Shown here: positions 8,344 through 17,551 of the stretch, one piece after another
Layout of the letters: each line of letters starts with the position of its first letter
Position numbering within the stretch: position 1 is the stretch's first letter
Source: Paraburkholderia bryophila
Lineage (GTDB): Bacteria; Pseudomonadota; Gammaproteobacteria; Burkholderiales; Burkholderiaceae
Length of the DNA: 64,000 bases
Direction of reading: 5' to 3'
Assembly (NCBI RefSeq): GCF_003269035.1
Contig: NZ_QLTK01000033.1
Coordinates: 1-64,000 of the forward strand
The notes under the pieces: model-generated
Told to the model about the DNA's origin: nothing
The model's database searches: none
The model's input: only the letters and a program-made list of their open reading frames with translations
Made by a program: the position numbers and the translations under genes

Positions 8344-8594
8344 TCTGCAATCTCCTTGGGTTCGATCTTCGGTTTTTCGCCGAAGCAACGACGCGCACGC
8401 ATGACGGTCCACTCGTCCCATGCGATCACGGCAAGCGCGACCAGCAGGACAAGACGGGGCGTGACGCGGCTTGCCGCAGCGCAAGCGCACAGCAAAACAA
8501 AATGGCAGGCGTAGGCGAGCGCCGGCAGCCGTGTCGCGCGGGCAAGCGAACTCGCACCGCATGACCATGCAAACGCACGACAAGCGCACGGCAA
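8340..8594 (-). CDS. Candidate small membrane protein coupled to the polyamine-binding gene
   Basis: Up to 84 codons in frame, ending EKPKIEPKEIAE, with the TGA overlapping the binding-protein ATG as ATGA. The middle carries one or two hydrophobic segments (LPALAYACHFVLL and VTPRLVLLVALAVIAW). The charged C-terminal tail and the exact overlap argue that it is real and translationally coupled; the Cys/Ala-rich N-terminus may be upstream of the true start. Family not recognised. Confidence 0.4.
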   Translation of the reverse strand: MPCACRAFAWSCGASSLARATRLPALAYACHFVLLCACAAASRVTPRLVLLVALAVIAWDEWTVMRARRCFGEKPKIEPKEIAE

Positions 8595-9128
8595 ACGCTC
8601 GACCGCTAGCTAAACGAGCGGTCTACCGCATGCAACGCAGGCTCGCGAAAAGAGAGGGGGGCTAAGGCAGAAGCGACGCGATTTCGTCGGTGCGAACGGG
8701 AATGGCGGAGGGGGCTGCGATCACGTTATGCCGGCGCACGGAGCGGCGCGACAGGACGGTATCGATAGACAGGGGGCGGGATGGCGAAGCGCAGTTGCTC
8801 CCCTGATGAGCGATCGGACAGCCGGACAGGAACGTTCTTTCCCGACCAGGCTGGTATCTCACCAATGGACCACGGACTTTCACGATTGGACCCGAAGCGA
8901 CGTTGAGTAGAAGTTCTCGCTGACGTGAGCAGCAACGCTGCGAGAACCACCGAACTGCCGCCTTAGGATAGCCGAGTCAGTATTTTCGTCAAAGGAATTT
9001 CTGACATGACGTCGTCATGGTCGCGCGCTGTCATTCGCTATGGTGCAATGCGAGTGCATGCCGATGCGAGTGCATGCCGATGCGAGCGCCTGACATGCGC
9101 TCGAATCGAATGAACTGGACGTGAAGCA
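8595..9128. other. Long intergenic region, no convincing gene
   Basis: About 530 bases between the small membrane ORF and the DUF4148 gene. It holds an 8-bp inverted repeat (GTTCTCGC at 8913-8920 and GCGAGAAC at 8940-8947) and a short tandem repeat near 9049. I see no supported coding frame and no recognisable RNA. Confidence 0.5.
9049..9086. repeat. 16-bp tandem repeat (2.4 copies)
   Basis: TGCGAGTGCATGCCGA occurs twice head to tail (9049-9064 and 9065-9080), followed by a partial third copy TGCGAG. It lies downstream of the DUF4148 gene stop on the opposite side of the intergenic region; no function assigned. Confidence 0.75.
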
Positions 9129-9413
9129 CTATTGGCTATTCATCGGTGCGTTGGAACCCGCTTGCGACGAGCCGCCCGCCGGACTGCCGTAGGCGGTTGC
9201 ATTCTGCGCGGCAACGCGTGCTTCGGCTGCCTGAATATCGGCGGGATAGGTGGCGTCGGTCGCGACGGCCGGGTTGTATCCGGCGTCTTCGAGTTGCTTC
9301 AACTGAGCTTTGACCTGTGCACGCGTGAGCGGCTGCTGGTCGGATTGCGCGAACGCCGCCACGGGTGCGGCCAATACGACCATTAGCGCAACGGCTTTGA
9401 TGAGCGATTTCAT
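9129..9413 (-). CDS. Small secreted DUF4148 family protein
   Basis: A 94-residue exported protein. The Sec signal peptide (MKSLIKAVALMVVLAAP to AFA) spans residues 1-22. The mature part has the family signature LTRAQVKAQLKQLEDAGYNP followed by a Tyr-Pro-AdIQAAEARVAAQ segment and a Ser/Gly-rich tail. This family is very abundant in Burkholderia and relatives; function unknown. The start is ATG 9413, with GGAGGG upstream. Confidence 0.9.
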   Translation of the reverse strand: MKSLIKAVALMVVLAAPVAAFAQSDQQPLTRAQVKAQLKQLEDAGYNPAVATDATYPADIQAAEARVAAQNATAYGSPAGGSSQAGSNAPMNSQ

Positions 9414-9583
9414 AGTGCTTCCCTCCGGAATTGTTTTATCCGGCACCGCAGCAATTGCGGCGCCGATTAGACGAGTGTAGGAAGCTCGCGGTACTGGGGG
9501 AACTACAGGTCGGTTAATTCAGTATTGACGCAAACAGTAAGTCGGCGCGCTGTAAGCCACGTCGTAAGATAGGATGAATCGCA

Positions 9584-10657
9584 TCACACACCTTCGCGTA
9601 CGCCGACTTTATAAGTCGTGAATTGCCGATAGGTGTCGCCGGCTCGAAGAATCACCTGTTCTTGCCCGGCCATGTTGACCTGGTTCGGAAAACCGCCTGC
9701 TTCGAGACACAAGCCCGCATGCGCTTGATAGGCGATGCCGCCGCGTCCCTTCTCGCCATTCAGCCAGTTGCCGGTATAGAACTGTAAGCCGCGCTGATCG
9801 GTCGATACGGTCAATTCGCGGCCGCTGCCCGGGTCGTACGCACAGGCAACCGGGCGTAACGGCGACGTAGCTGCGTTCGCAGCGTCGTGCAGCACATAGC
9901 AATGATCGAAGCCATGAGCCCGCGCCAGTTGCGCATGGGGCCAATCCAGACGTGCGCCGATCGGCGCGCTTTGCCGGAAATCGAATGCATTGCCCGCCAC
10001 TTCCGCGAGCTGGCACGGAATCATCGCCGCGTCGATTTCGAAGAAGCGATCGGCGTCGATCGACAGTACATGACCGCGAATATCCGTGCCAGGGCGCCCG
10101 GTCAGATTGAAGTACGGATGACTGGTCAGATTGAGCGGCGTCGCGGCGTCGGAGATCGCTTCGTAGGCAAGGGTCAGCGTGCCGTCGTCGTCGAGTGTGT
10201 AGCGTACCTGCGTGGTCACGTTACCCGGAAAACCGGCATCGCCTTCGGGCGACTCCAGCCGCATGAGCAACGCGCCGTTGTCCTCGCTCACGTCCCACAG
10301 TGCGCGATGAAACCCCACGGCGCCGCCATGCAACAGGTTCGCGCCTTCGTTGCGGTCGAGCGTGTATTCGATGCCGTCGAGCGTGAAGCGTGCGCCCGCA
10401 ATGCGGTTCGCCCAGCGGCCGATCAGGCCGCCCATATACGTAGTGGCCGCCACGTAGTCGGCCGGCGTGTCGTGGCCAAGCAGAATATCGCCCAGACGCC
10501 CCGCGCGATCCGGCGCGTGCCACGACACCAGCGTCGCGCCCAGGTCGCTGATGGCGACTTTCATGCCGTGCGCGTTGCGCAACGTGAAGAGCCGGACGGG
10601 ATCGCCTCCGTGCAACGTGCCCCACGGCTCGGAAGAAAGTTGTGCGATGCTGATCAT
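9584..10657 (-). CDS. galM: Aldose 1-epimerase (mutarotase)
   Basis: A 357-residue galactose-mutarotase-like enzyme interconverting alpha and beta anomers of aldoses. Visible family blocks are NEGANLLHGG (first active-site His region), SHPYFNLTG (catalytic His) and LCLEAGGFPNQVN near the C-terminus, whose Glu is the catalytic base. It lies 33 bases downstream of xylR on the same strand, divergent from xylAFGH, so its job is probably D-xylose mutarotation before isomerisation. It has no signal peptide and should be cytoplasmic. Confidence 0.93.
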   Translation of the reverse strand: MISIAQLSSEPWGTLHGGDPVRLFTLRNAHGMKVAISDLGATLVSWHAPDRAGRLGDILLGHDTPADYVAATTYMGGLIGRWANRIAGARFTLDGIEYTLDRNEGANLLHGGAVGFHRALWDVSEDNGALLMRLESPEGDAGFPGNVTTQVRYTLDDDGTLTLAYEAISDAATPLNLTSHPYFNLTGRPGTDIRGHVLSIDADRFFEIDAAMIPCQLAEVAGNAFDFRQSAPIGARLDWPHAQLARAHGFDHCYVLHDAANAATSPLRPVACAYDPGSGRELTVSTDQRGLQFYTGNWLNGEKGRGGIAYQAHAGLCLEAGGFPNQVNMAGQEQVILRAGDTYRQFTTYKVGVREGV

Positions 10658-10690
10658 GTCGTGAGTCGGAATAAAAGAGTAAAGGCGCGC

Positions 10691-11935
10691 TCAGTCAGGC
10701 ATGGGTGTCGACGTCTGCGCCGCATTCGCGCGATCCTGGTACTCGCGCGGCGTACAACCGAGCTCACGCCGAAATACCGCATACATGTACTGCAGCGACG
10801 TAAAACCGCAGCGGATCGCAACCTCCGCGCTGGACGCGTCGCGTTTGGCCAGCAGGGCTTTCGCCACGTCGAGTTTATGGCGCAGGATTTCCTGGTGCAC
10901 GGTGCATTGCCGTTCGCGCCGGAAGTACTCCTCGAGCGACGAACGCGACACGCCCACGTAATCGGCCACCTGCTCGGTGCGAATGCCCTGGCACGCGTAC
11001 TGGCGGATAAAATGCCGCGCCCGCATCACATACGGACTCGCAAGCGGCTGATGTTTGGTCGATTCAAGCACATTGATACCGACCGGCGGCACGAGAATGC
11101 GTCGCCCCGGAAAACGCGCGCCGTGCAGCATCTGATGCAACAAGTGAGCAGCGGTGCGGCCCATTTCGTCGGTACCCTGAATGACCGACGAAAGTGGGAT
11201 GCGCGTCAACGTGCGCGTGAGCGGATCGTTGTCGATGCCGATAATCGCCACTTCCTCCGGCACGGGAATGCCCGCGATCAGGCAGGCCTGCAACAGATGC
11301 CGCGCGCGTGCGTCGGTCACGGCAATGATGCCGACCGGTTTTGGCAATTCCCGCAGCCACGCCGTGAGTTGTTCGGTCGCCTGGTTCCATGACGGGGCGC
11401 TGGTGGACAGCCCGCGATAGATCTCGCTGTCGATCTGCTCCTCGCTGTGGCCGTCCGCACGCCGCAAATGCGCGAACGCCAGTTCACGCTGTTGTGCCCA
11501 GCGGTTTTCCTGCGCTTGCGGCAGGCTGTACAGCGCGAAGTGTTCGAGACCGGCGCCGATCAGATGCGTGTAAGCCAGCGAGATAAGCTTGCTGTTATCC
11601 GTGGCGATATAGGGTAAGTCCGGAGGGTAGTGCGCCGGATCTTCGAACGACGACCCCACCGCCACCACTGGCAACGGGCAATCGCGCAGTGCTTCGCCCA
11701 CGGCCGGATCGTCGAAATCCGCAATGATGCCGTCGCCGTCGAAACGCTCGATACCCGTGAGCCGGCAGCGAAAATCCTCTTCGAGAAACAGATCCCACGC
11801 CACGCGCGTCGACAACAGATAGTTGCCGATGCCGGTAATGATCTCGCGGTCGTAGACCTTGTTCGCGTTGAACAGCAGCGCGATCCGATGGGTCGTCTGT
11901 GGTGTTTGCGGACGGGTCATGGCGGTGGGTGGCAT
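10691..11935 (-). CDS. xylR: Xylose operon regulator XylR (AraC family)
   Basis: A 414-residue protein in two parts. Residues about 15-285 form a LacI/periplasmic-binding-protein-like ligand domain that opens with HRIALLFNANKVYDREII, matching enterobacterial XylR. Residues about 300-405 form an AraC-type double helix-turn-helix, including VADYVGVSRSSLEEYFRRE and IRCGFTSLQYMYAVFRRELG. The family activates xylose genes on binding D-xylose. It is divergent from xylA, with about 260 bases between starts; galM follows it. Confidence 0.93.
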   Translation of the reverse strand: MPPTAMTRPQTPQTTHRIALLFNANKVYDREIITGIGNYLLSTRVAWDLFLEEDFRCRLTGIERFDGDGIIADFDDPAVGEALRDCPLPVVAVGSSFEDPAHYPPDLPYIATDNSKLISLAYTHLIGAGLEHFALYSLPQAQENRWAQQRELAFAHLRRADGHSEEQIDSEIYRGLSTSAPSWNQATEQLTAWLRELPKPVGIIAVTDARARHLLQACLIAGIPVPEEVAIIGIDNDPLTRTLTRIPLSSVIQGTDEMGRTAAHLLHQMLHGARFPGRRILVPPVGINVLESTKHQPLASPYVMRARHFIRQYACQGIRTEQVADYVGVSRSSLEEYFRRERQCTVHQEILRHKLDVAKALLAKRDASSAEVAIRCGFTSLQYMYAVFRRELGCTPREYQDRANAAQTSTPMPD

Positions 11936-12085
11936 GCGGGTCGCAAATCGGACGCCACGCGCCTTCGTCTCCAGTTGAATGCGGGTTTAACCTGCATCGT
12001 TTTTAAGCGTCTGGTTATTCTAGGCCCCGAATCGCCAAGCCGTGCGAATCAAACACGCGGGCGGTAAGAAACATCAAGCACGCTG

Positions 12086-12178
12086 CGCAATTTCGCAATT
12101 GCCGATGCCTCGTTCACGCGTCAGCATGGCGTCACCTTGTCGACCGCTGCGGTAATGCCGGGCGAGTTGCATTGCAAC
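12086..12178 (+). promoter_or_regulatory. xylA upstream region with two short inverted repeats
   Basis: Within the xylR-xylA gap two small dyads stand out: a repeated GCAATT(TC)GCAATTGC at about 12087-12102 and GTTGC-ATT-GCAAC at 12166-12178, only 18 bases before the xylA start. They are candidate XylR sites or promoter-proximal operators; assignment is positional inference. Confidence 0.35.
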
Positions 12179-12195
12179 ATAAACAGGAGACGCCG

Positions 12196-13518
12196 ATGTC
12201 CTATTTCGAACACATGCCCGAGATCCGTTATGAAGGACCGCAGTCGGACAACCCGCTTGCGTACCACCATTACGATAAAAGTAAAAAAGTACTCGGTAAA
12301 ACCCTCGAAGAACATCTGCGTATTGCGGTGTGCTACTGGCACACCTTCGTCTGGCCAGGTACGGACATTTTTGGGCATGGGACTTTTCGACGCCCGTGGC
12401 AGCAGGCCGGCGACGCGATGGAGCGGGCGCAGCAAAAAGCGGACGCCGCCTTCGACTTCTTCTCGAAGCTTGCCACGCCGTACTACACGTTTCACGATAC
12501 CGATGTCGCGCCCGAAGGGGCAAGCCTGAAGGAATACAGCGAGAACTTCTCGCGGATGGCCGACTACCTGGCGCGCAAGCAGCAGGACACCGGCGTCAAA
12601 TTGCTATGGGGCACGGCCAATCTGTTCTCGCATCCGCGCTACGCCGCCGGCGCCGCGACCAGTCCCGACCCGGAGGTGTTCGCGTTTGCCGCGACGCAGG
12701 TCCGCCATGCGCTCGACGCCACGCACCGGCTCGGCGGAGAGAACTATGTGTTGTGGGGCGGCCGCGAAGGCTACGACACGCTGCTCAATACCGACCTCGT
12801 GCGCGAACGCGATCAGCTTGCGCGCTTCCTGCAGATGGTGGTCGACCACAAGCATCGGATCGGTTTCAAGGGGGCGCTGCTGATCGAGCCGAAACCGCAG
12901 GAGCCGACCAAACATCAGTACGACTACGACGTCGCGACCGTTCACGGCTTTCTGTTGCAATACGGACTCGAAAAGGAGATTCGCGTGAACATCGAGGCCA
13001 ATCACGCGACGCTTGCCGGCCATTCGTTTCATCACGAGATCGCCACGGCTTACGCCCTGGATATCTTCGGCAGCGTCGACGCGAATCGCGGCGATCCGCA
13101 GAACGGCTGGGATACCGATCAATTCCCAAATAGTGTGGAAGAACTGACGTTGGCTCTTTACGAAATTCTCAAGCACGGTGGATTCACGACCGGCGGCATG
13201 AACTTCGATTCGAAGGTTCGGCGGCAAAGCGTCGACCCGGAAGATCTGTTTTACGGCCATATCGGTGCGATCGACAACCTCGCGATCGCCGTGGAGCGGG
13301 CTGCGGTGCTGATTGAAAACGATCGTCTCGATCAATTCAAGCGGCGGCGCTACGCAGGCTGGGAGGCGGAGTTCGGCCGCAAGATTCTGTCAGGCGATTA
13401 TTCGTTGTCGACGTTGGCGGCGGACGCACTCACGCGCGGATTGAATCCGCAGCACGCCAGTGGGCATCAGGAGTTGATGGAAAGTATCGTGAATCAGGCT
13501 ATTTACAGCGGGCGTTGA
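12196..13518 (+). CDS. xylA: Xylose isomerase
   Basis: A 440-residue group II xylose isomerase, full length for the family, converting D-xylose to D-xylulose with two divalent metals. Key blocks are visible: VCYWHTFVWPGTDIFG, LWGGREGYDTLLNTD, LIEPKPQEPTKHQYDYD (metal Glu and the Lys-Pro loop), IEANHATLAGHSFHHE and DANRGDPQNGWDTDQFP (metal-binding Asp residues). The start ATG 12196 has ACAGGAG upstream. It is the first gene of xylA-xylF-xylG-xylH. Confidence 0.97.
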   Translation: MSYFEHMPEIRYEGPQSDNPLAYHHYDKSKKVLGKTLEEHLRIAVCYWHTFVWPGTDIFGHGTFRRPWQQAGDAMERAQQKADAAFDFFSKLATPYYTFHDTDVAPEGASLKEYSENFSRMADYLARKQQDTGVKLLWGTANLFSHPRYAAGAATSPDPEVFAFAATQVRHALDATHRLGGENYVLWGGREGYDTLLNTDLVRERDQLARFLQMVVDHKHRIGFKGALLIEPKPQEPTKHQYDYDVATVHGFLLQYGLEKEIRVNIEANHATLAGHSFHHEIATAYALDIFGSVDANRGDPQNGWDTDQFPNSVEELTLALYEILKHGGFTTGGMNFDSKVRRQSVDPEDLFYGHIGAIDNLAIAVERAAVLIENDRLDQFKRRRYAGWEAEFGRKILSGDYSLSTLAADALTRGLNPQHASGHQELMESIVNQAIYSGR

Positions 13519-13684
13519 GCACGCTTCGCAGCACATGCAGCACACGCAGCAGCAACATAAAAAATCGCACGGCCACGTCGACCGCGCGAAACAGGAAGCT
13601 TTGGGTTGTCGCTTGTCCGGTCTTGCGGCTCGCAGCGCAAACCGTCCAATCCGGTATTCCGGCTATCAGAAGATGGAGACAGAC

Positions 13685-14713
13685 ATGAAATTCGCAACGC
13701 GTCGTACCGTACTGAGTTCGCTCGTGTGTGGAGCGGTACTCGCCAGCCTGTCGCTTGTCGCGCCGCTCGCGCATGCAAGCAAGGATCACCCTGAAATCGG
13801 CTTCTGTATCGACGATCTGCGTGTCGAACGCTGGTCGCGCGATCGCGATTATTTCGTCGCTGCCGCGGAAAAACTCGGCGCGAAAGTGTCGGTGCAATCG
13901 GCCGATGCGAGCGAGGAGCGGCAGATCTCGCAGATCGAGAACCTGATCTCGCGTGGCGTGGATGTGATCGTGATCGTGCCGTTCAATTCGAAGACGCTCG
14001 GCAATGTGGTCGCCGAAGCGAGAAAAGCCGGCATCAAGGTGGTGTCGTATGACCGCCTGATTCTCGACGCCGACGTCGACGCCTATATCTCGTTCGACAA
14101 CGAAAAGGTCGGCGAATTGCAGGCCCAAGGCGTCTACAACGCGCAACCCAAGGGCAACTACTTCCTGCTCGGCGGTGCGCCGACCGACAACAACGCCAAG
14201 ATGCTGCGCGAAGGCCAGCTCAAGATTCTGAAGCCGGCCATGGACAAGGGCGACATCAAGATCGTCGGTCAGCAGTGGGTGCCGGAATGGAGTGCCGCCA
14301 CGGCGCTGCGCATTACCGAAGATGCGCTGACCGCGAACAACAACAAGATCGACGCGATCGTCGCCTCGAACGACGGCACCGCCGGCGGCGCGATCCAGGC
14401 GCTCGCCGCGCAGCACCTGGCGGGCAAGGTGCCGGTGTCGGGTCAGGACGCGGACCTCGCCGCGGTGAAGCGCGTGATTGCCGGCACGCAGACCATGACC
14501 GTCTACAAGCCGTTGAAGCTGATCGCCAGCGAAGCGGCCAAACTCTCCGTGGCGCTAGCCAGAGGCGAGAAGCCGGCCTACAACGCGCAGTACGACAACG
14601 GCAAGAAGAAGGTCGACACGGTGTTGCTGCAGCCGACGTTGCTGACGAAGAGTAACGTCGACGTGGTAATCAAGGACGGCTTCTACACCCAGGCCCAGCT
14701 CGCGAGCCAATGA
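13685..14713 (+). CDS. xylF: D-xylose ABC transporter, periplasmic binding protein
   Basis: A 342-residue sugar-binding protein of the ribose/xylose type. Residues 1-32 are a Sec signal peptide ending AHA. The mature protein contains IGFCIDDLRVERWSRDRDYF, SRGVDVIVIVPFN and VSGQDADLAAVKRVIAG, all typical of XylF. The ATG at 13685 is chosen because it gives a correct signal peptide and is preceded by GGAGAC; in-frame codons upstream are non-homologous. It follows xylA after 166 bases and feeds XylG/XylH. Confidence 0.95.
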   Translation: MKFATRRTVLSSLVCGAVLASLSLVAPLAHASKDHPEIGFCIDDLRVERWSRDRDYFVAAAEKLGAKVSVQSADASEERQISQIENLISRGVDVIVIVPFNSKTLGNVVAEARKAGIKVVSYDRLILDADVDAYISFDNEKVGELQAQGVYNAQPKGNYFLLGGAPTDNNAKMLREGQLKILKPAMDKGDIKIVGQQWVPEWSAATALRITEDALTANNNKIDAIVASNDGTAGGAIQALAAQHLAGKVPVSGQDADLAAVKRVIAGTQTMTVYKPLKLIASEAAKLSVALARGEKPAYNAQYDNGKKKVDTVLLQPTLLTKSNVDVVIKDGFYTQAQLASQ

Positions 14714-14795
14714 GCGAACGTGTGCGCGGCGGCGTCGACACGCGAGACGTGTGTCCACGTCACGCCGCCGCGCGCCTTGCAGCGAGGCATAGCGA

Positions 14796-16355
14796 ATGAC
14801 TCAACCCTTGCTGACGATGCGGGGCATCGTCAAGGCATTTTCCGGCGTGAAGGCGCTCGACGGCATCGACCTGACGGTCGCGCCCGGCGAGTGCGTCGGC
14901 CTGTGCGGCGAGAACGGCGCGGGCAAATCGACGCTGATGAAAGTGCTGTCCGGTGTCTATCCGCACGGCACCTGGGACGGCGACATCACATGGGAAGGCG
15001 AGCCGCTGAAGGCCGCCAACGTGCGGGACACCGAACGCGCCGGCATCATCATCATTCACCAGGAGTTGATGCTGGTGCCGCAACTTTCGGTGGCGGAGAA
15101 CATTTTTCTCGGCAATGAAATCACGCTGCCCGGCGGCCGCATGAATTACGCGGCGATGTATCAGCGCGCCGACGAACTCATGCGCGAACTCGGCATAAGC
15201 GGTATCAATGCCGCGCAGCCGGTCATGAACTACGGCGGCGGTCATAAGCAATTGATCGAGATCGCGAAGGCGCTGAACAAGCGCGCGAAGCTGTTGATTC
15301 TCGACGAACCGTCGTCGTCGCTGACCGCGTCGGAGATCCGCATTCTGCTCGACATCGTGCGTGATCTGAAAAGGCGCGGCGTGGCGTGTGTGTATATCTC
15401 GCACAAGCTCGACGAAGTCGCGGCAGTCTGCGACACGATCAGCGTGATTCGCGACGGCCGCCATGTCGCCACCGAGCCGATGCACTCGCTCACCACCGAC
15501 CGCATCATTTCGCTGATGGTGGGCCGCGAGATCAAGAACCTGTTTCCGCGCGAGCCGCATCCGATTGGCGAGGTGATCTTCGAAGCGCGTAACGTGACCT
15601 GTTTCGACGTCACCAATTCGCGGCGCAAGCGGGTGAACGATGTGTCGTTCGCGCTGCGGCGCGGCGAGATTCTCGGCGTGGCCGGTCTGGTCGGCGCCGG
15701 GCGCACCGAATTGATGGAGGCGGTGTTCGGCGCATACGCCGGTGTGAGCGAGGCAACGGTCGTGCTGGAAGGCAAGCCGCTGAAGATTCGCGCTCCCGTG
15801 GATGCGATTCGCGCGGGCATCGGCATGGTGCCGGAAGATCGCAAACGACACGGCATCGTGCCGGGTCTGAGCGTCGGCCACAACATCACGCTCGCGGTGT
15901 TGCAACGTTTCGCCAAAGGCGGCCGGATCGATTCGGCCGCCGAACTCGACACGATCAACACGGAAATGAAGCGGCTCTCGGTGCGCGCGGCGCATCCGAT
16001 GCTGTCGATTGCGAGTCTGTCCGGCGGCAATCAGCAGAAGGCCGTGCTCACCCGCATGCTGCTGACCGATCCCAAGGTGCTGATTCTCGACGAGCCCACA
16101 CGCGGCGTCGACGTCGGCGCGAAATACGAAATCTACAAACTCATTTTTCAACTGGCGCAGCGCGGTATGTCGATCGTGATGGTGTCGTCCGAATTGCCCG
16201 AGGTGCTCGGCATTAGCGATCGCGTGCTCGTGATTGGCGAGGGCGAGCTGCGAGGCGATTTCGTCAACGACGGACTCACCCAGGAGGACATTCTCAGCGC
16301 CGCGATTCGCCCCGTGCAGCGATCCCCGAACCCAACCGCAGCGAGTGCCGCATGA
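14796..16355 (+). CDS. xylG: D-xylose ABC transporter, ATP-binding protein
   Basis: A 519-residue ATPase with two tandem ABC domains. Domain 1 has Walker A GENGAGKSTL (about 39-48) and Walker B LLILDEPSSSLT; domain 2 has a degenerate Walker A (GLVGAGRTEL), signature SGGNQQK and Walker B VLILDEPTRGVDVG. This asymmetric layout is normal for the RbsA/XylG/MglA family. It energises xylose import through XylH. Its TGA overlaps the xylH ATG (ATGA), so the two are translationally coupled. Confidence 0.96.
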   Translation: MTQPLLTMRGIVKAFSGVKALDGIDLTVAPGECVGLCGENGAGKSTLMKVLSGVYPHGTWDGDITWEGEPLKAANVRDTERAGIIIIHQELMLVPQLSVAENIFLGNEITLPGGRMNYAAMYQRADELMRELGISGINAAQPVMNYGGGHKQLIEIAKALNKRAKLLILDEPSSSLTASEIRILLDIVRDLKRRGVACVYISHKLDEVAAVCDTISVIRDGRHVATEPMHSLTTDRIISLMVGREIKNLFPREPHPIGEVIFEARNVTCFDVTNSRRKRVNDVSFALRRGEILGVAGLVGAGRTELMEAVFGAYAGVSEATVVLEGKPLKIRAPVDAIRAGIGMVPEDRKRHGIVPGLSVGHNITLAVLQRFAKGGRIDSAAELDTINTEMKRLSVRAAHPMLSIASLSGGNQQKAVLTRMLLTDPKVLILDEPTRGVDVGAKYEIYKLIFQLAQRGMSIVMVSSELPEVLGISDRVLVIGEGELRGDFVNDGLTQEDILSAAIRPVQRSPNPTAASAA

Positions 16356-17551
16356 CGCCCGACGTTACTTCCCAACGCGCCGACGGCGCCGCGCCTCGCG
16401 GTGCATTCGGCGGCCCGCAGCGCATTCAGCAACTGTTTGCCCGCTACAAGATTCTTGCGTTGCTGATTGCGGTGGCCGCGATCTGGATGTTCTTCTCGTT
16501 CCTCACGCACGGCGCTTTCGTCACGCCGCGCAATCTGTCGAATCTGTTGCGGCAAATGTCGATCACCGGGATGCTCGCGTGCGGCATGGTGTTCGTGATT
16601 ATTGCCGGCGAGATCGATCTGTCGGTCGGCTCGCTACTCGGTTTGCTCGGCGGCGTGGCCGCGATTCTCGACGTCAACCGTCATTGGCCGATCGGTGTGA
16701 CCGTGCCCGTGGTGATGGTGCTCGGCGTCGCGGTCGGCATGTTCAATGGATGGTGGTCGACCTATCGCCGCGTGCCTTCGTTCATTGTCGGCCTGGGCGG
16801 CATGCTCGCGTATCGCGGCATTCTGCTCGGCGTCACGGGTGGTTCGACGATCGCGCCGGTCTCCGACGGTTTCGTGTTTCTCGGCCAGGGCTATCTGCCG
16901 CGGCTCGTGGGTGACGCGCTCGCCGTCGTGTTGTTCGTGCTGCTCGCGTTTCTCACGCTGCGGCAGAGGCGTAATCGCGAACGCTATCAACTACGCGTGG
17001 TGCCGGTCTGGCAGGACGTCGTGAAGGTGGTCGGCGCGGGTGTGATTCTGGCGGGCTTCGTCGCCACGCTGGACCGGTACGGCGGAATTCCCGTGCCGGT
17101 GCTGTTGCTGCTGGCGCTGCTCGGCATCTTCACGTGGATCGCGACGCAGACCGTGTTCGGACGGCGCATTTATGCGGTCGGTTCGAACCTGGAAGCGACG
17201 CGGCTCTCCGGCGTCAATACGAACCGCGTGAAGCTCGCGATCTTCGCGCTGATGGGGCTGATGTGCGCGTTCGGCGGCATCGTCAACACGGCGCGGCTCG
17301 CGGCCGGATCGCCGTCGGCGGGCTCGATGGGCGAACTCGACGCGATCGCCGCGTGCTTTATCGGCGGGACGTCGATGCGCGGCGGCTCCGGCACCGTGTA
17401 CGGCGCATTGATCGGCGCGCTGGTGATGGCGAGCCTGGACAACGGCATGTCCATGCTCGACGTCGACGCGTATTGGCAGATGATCGTGAAAGGCAGCATT
17501 CTGGTGCTCGCGGTGTGGATCGACGTGGTGTCCGGATCGAACCGGCGGTGA
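16352..17551 (+). CDS. xylH: D-xylose ABC transporter, permease
   Basis: A 399-residue inner-membrane permease of the branched-chain/ribose-type family with about ten or more hydrophobic segments. The family blocks VIIAGEIDLSVGSLLGLLGG and GRRIYAVGSNLEATRLSGV are present, and the C-terminus has GTSMRGGSGTVYGALIGALVM. It forms the channel for XylF-delivered xylose and is the last gene of the operon. No xylulokinase gene follows. Confidence 0.95.
   Translation: MTPDVTSQRADGAAPRGAFGGPQRIQQLFARYKILALLIAVAAIWMFFSFLTHGAFVTPRNLSNLLRQMSITGMLACGMVFVIIAGEIDLSVGSLLGLLGGVAAILDVNRHWPIGVTVPVVMVLGVAVGMFNGWWSTYRRVPSFIVGLGGMLAYRGILLGVTGGSTIAPVSDGFVFLGQGYLPRLVGDALAVVLFVLLAFLTLRQRRNRERYQLRVVPVWQDVVKVVGAGVILAGFVATLDRYGGIPVPVLLLLALLGIFTWIATQTVFGRRIYAVGSNLEATRLSGVNTNRVKLAIFALMGLMCAFGGIVNTARLAAGSPSAGSMGELDAIAACFIGGTSMRGGSGTVYGALIGALVMASLDNGMSMLDVDAYWQMIVKGSILVLAVWIDVVSGSNRR

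Noticed and set aside
8728..8950. Small frames in the 8.6-9.1 kb gap on both strands
   Set aside because: Overlapping on both strands, no ribosome-binding sites, composition like random high-GC DNA.
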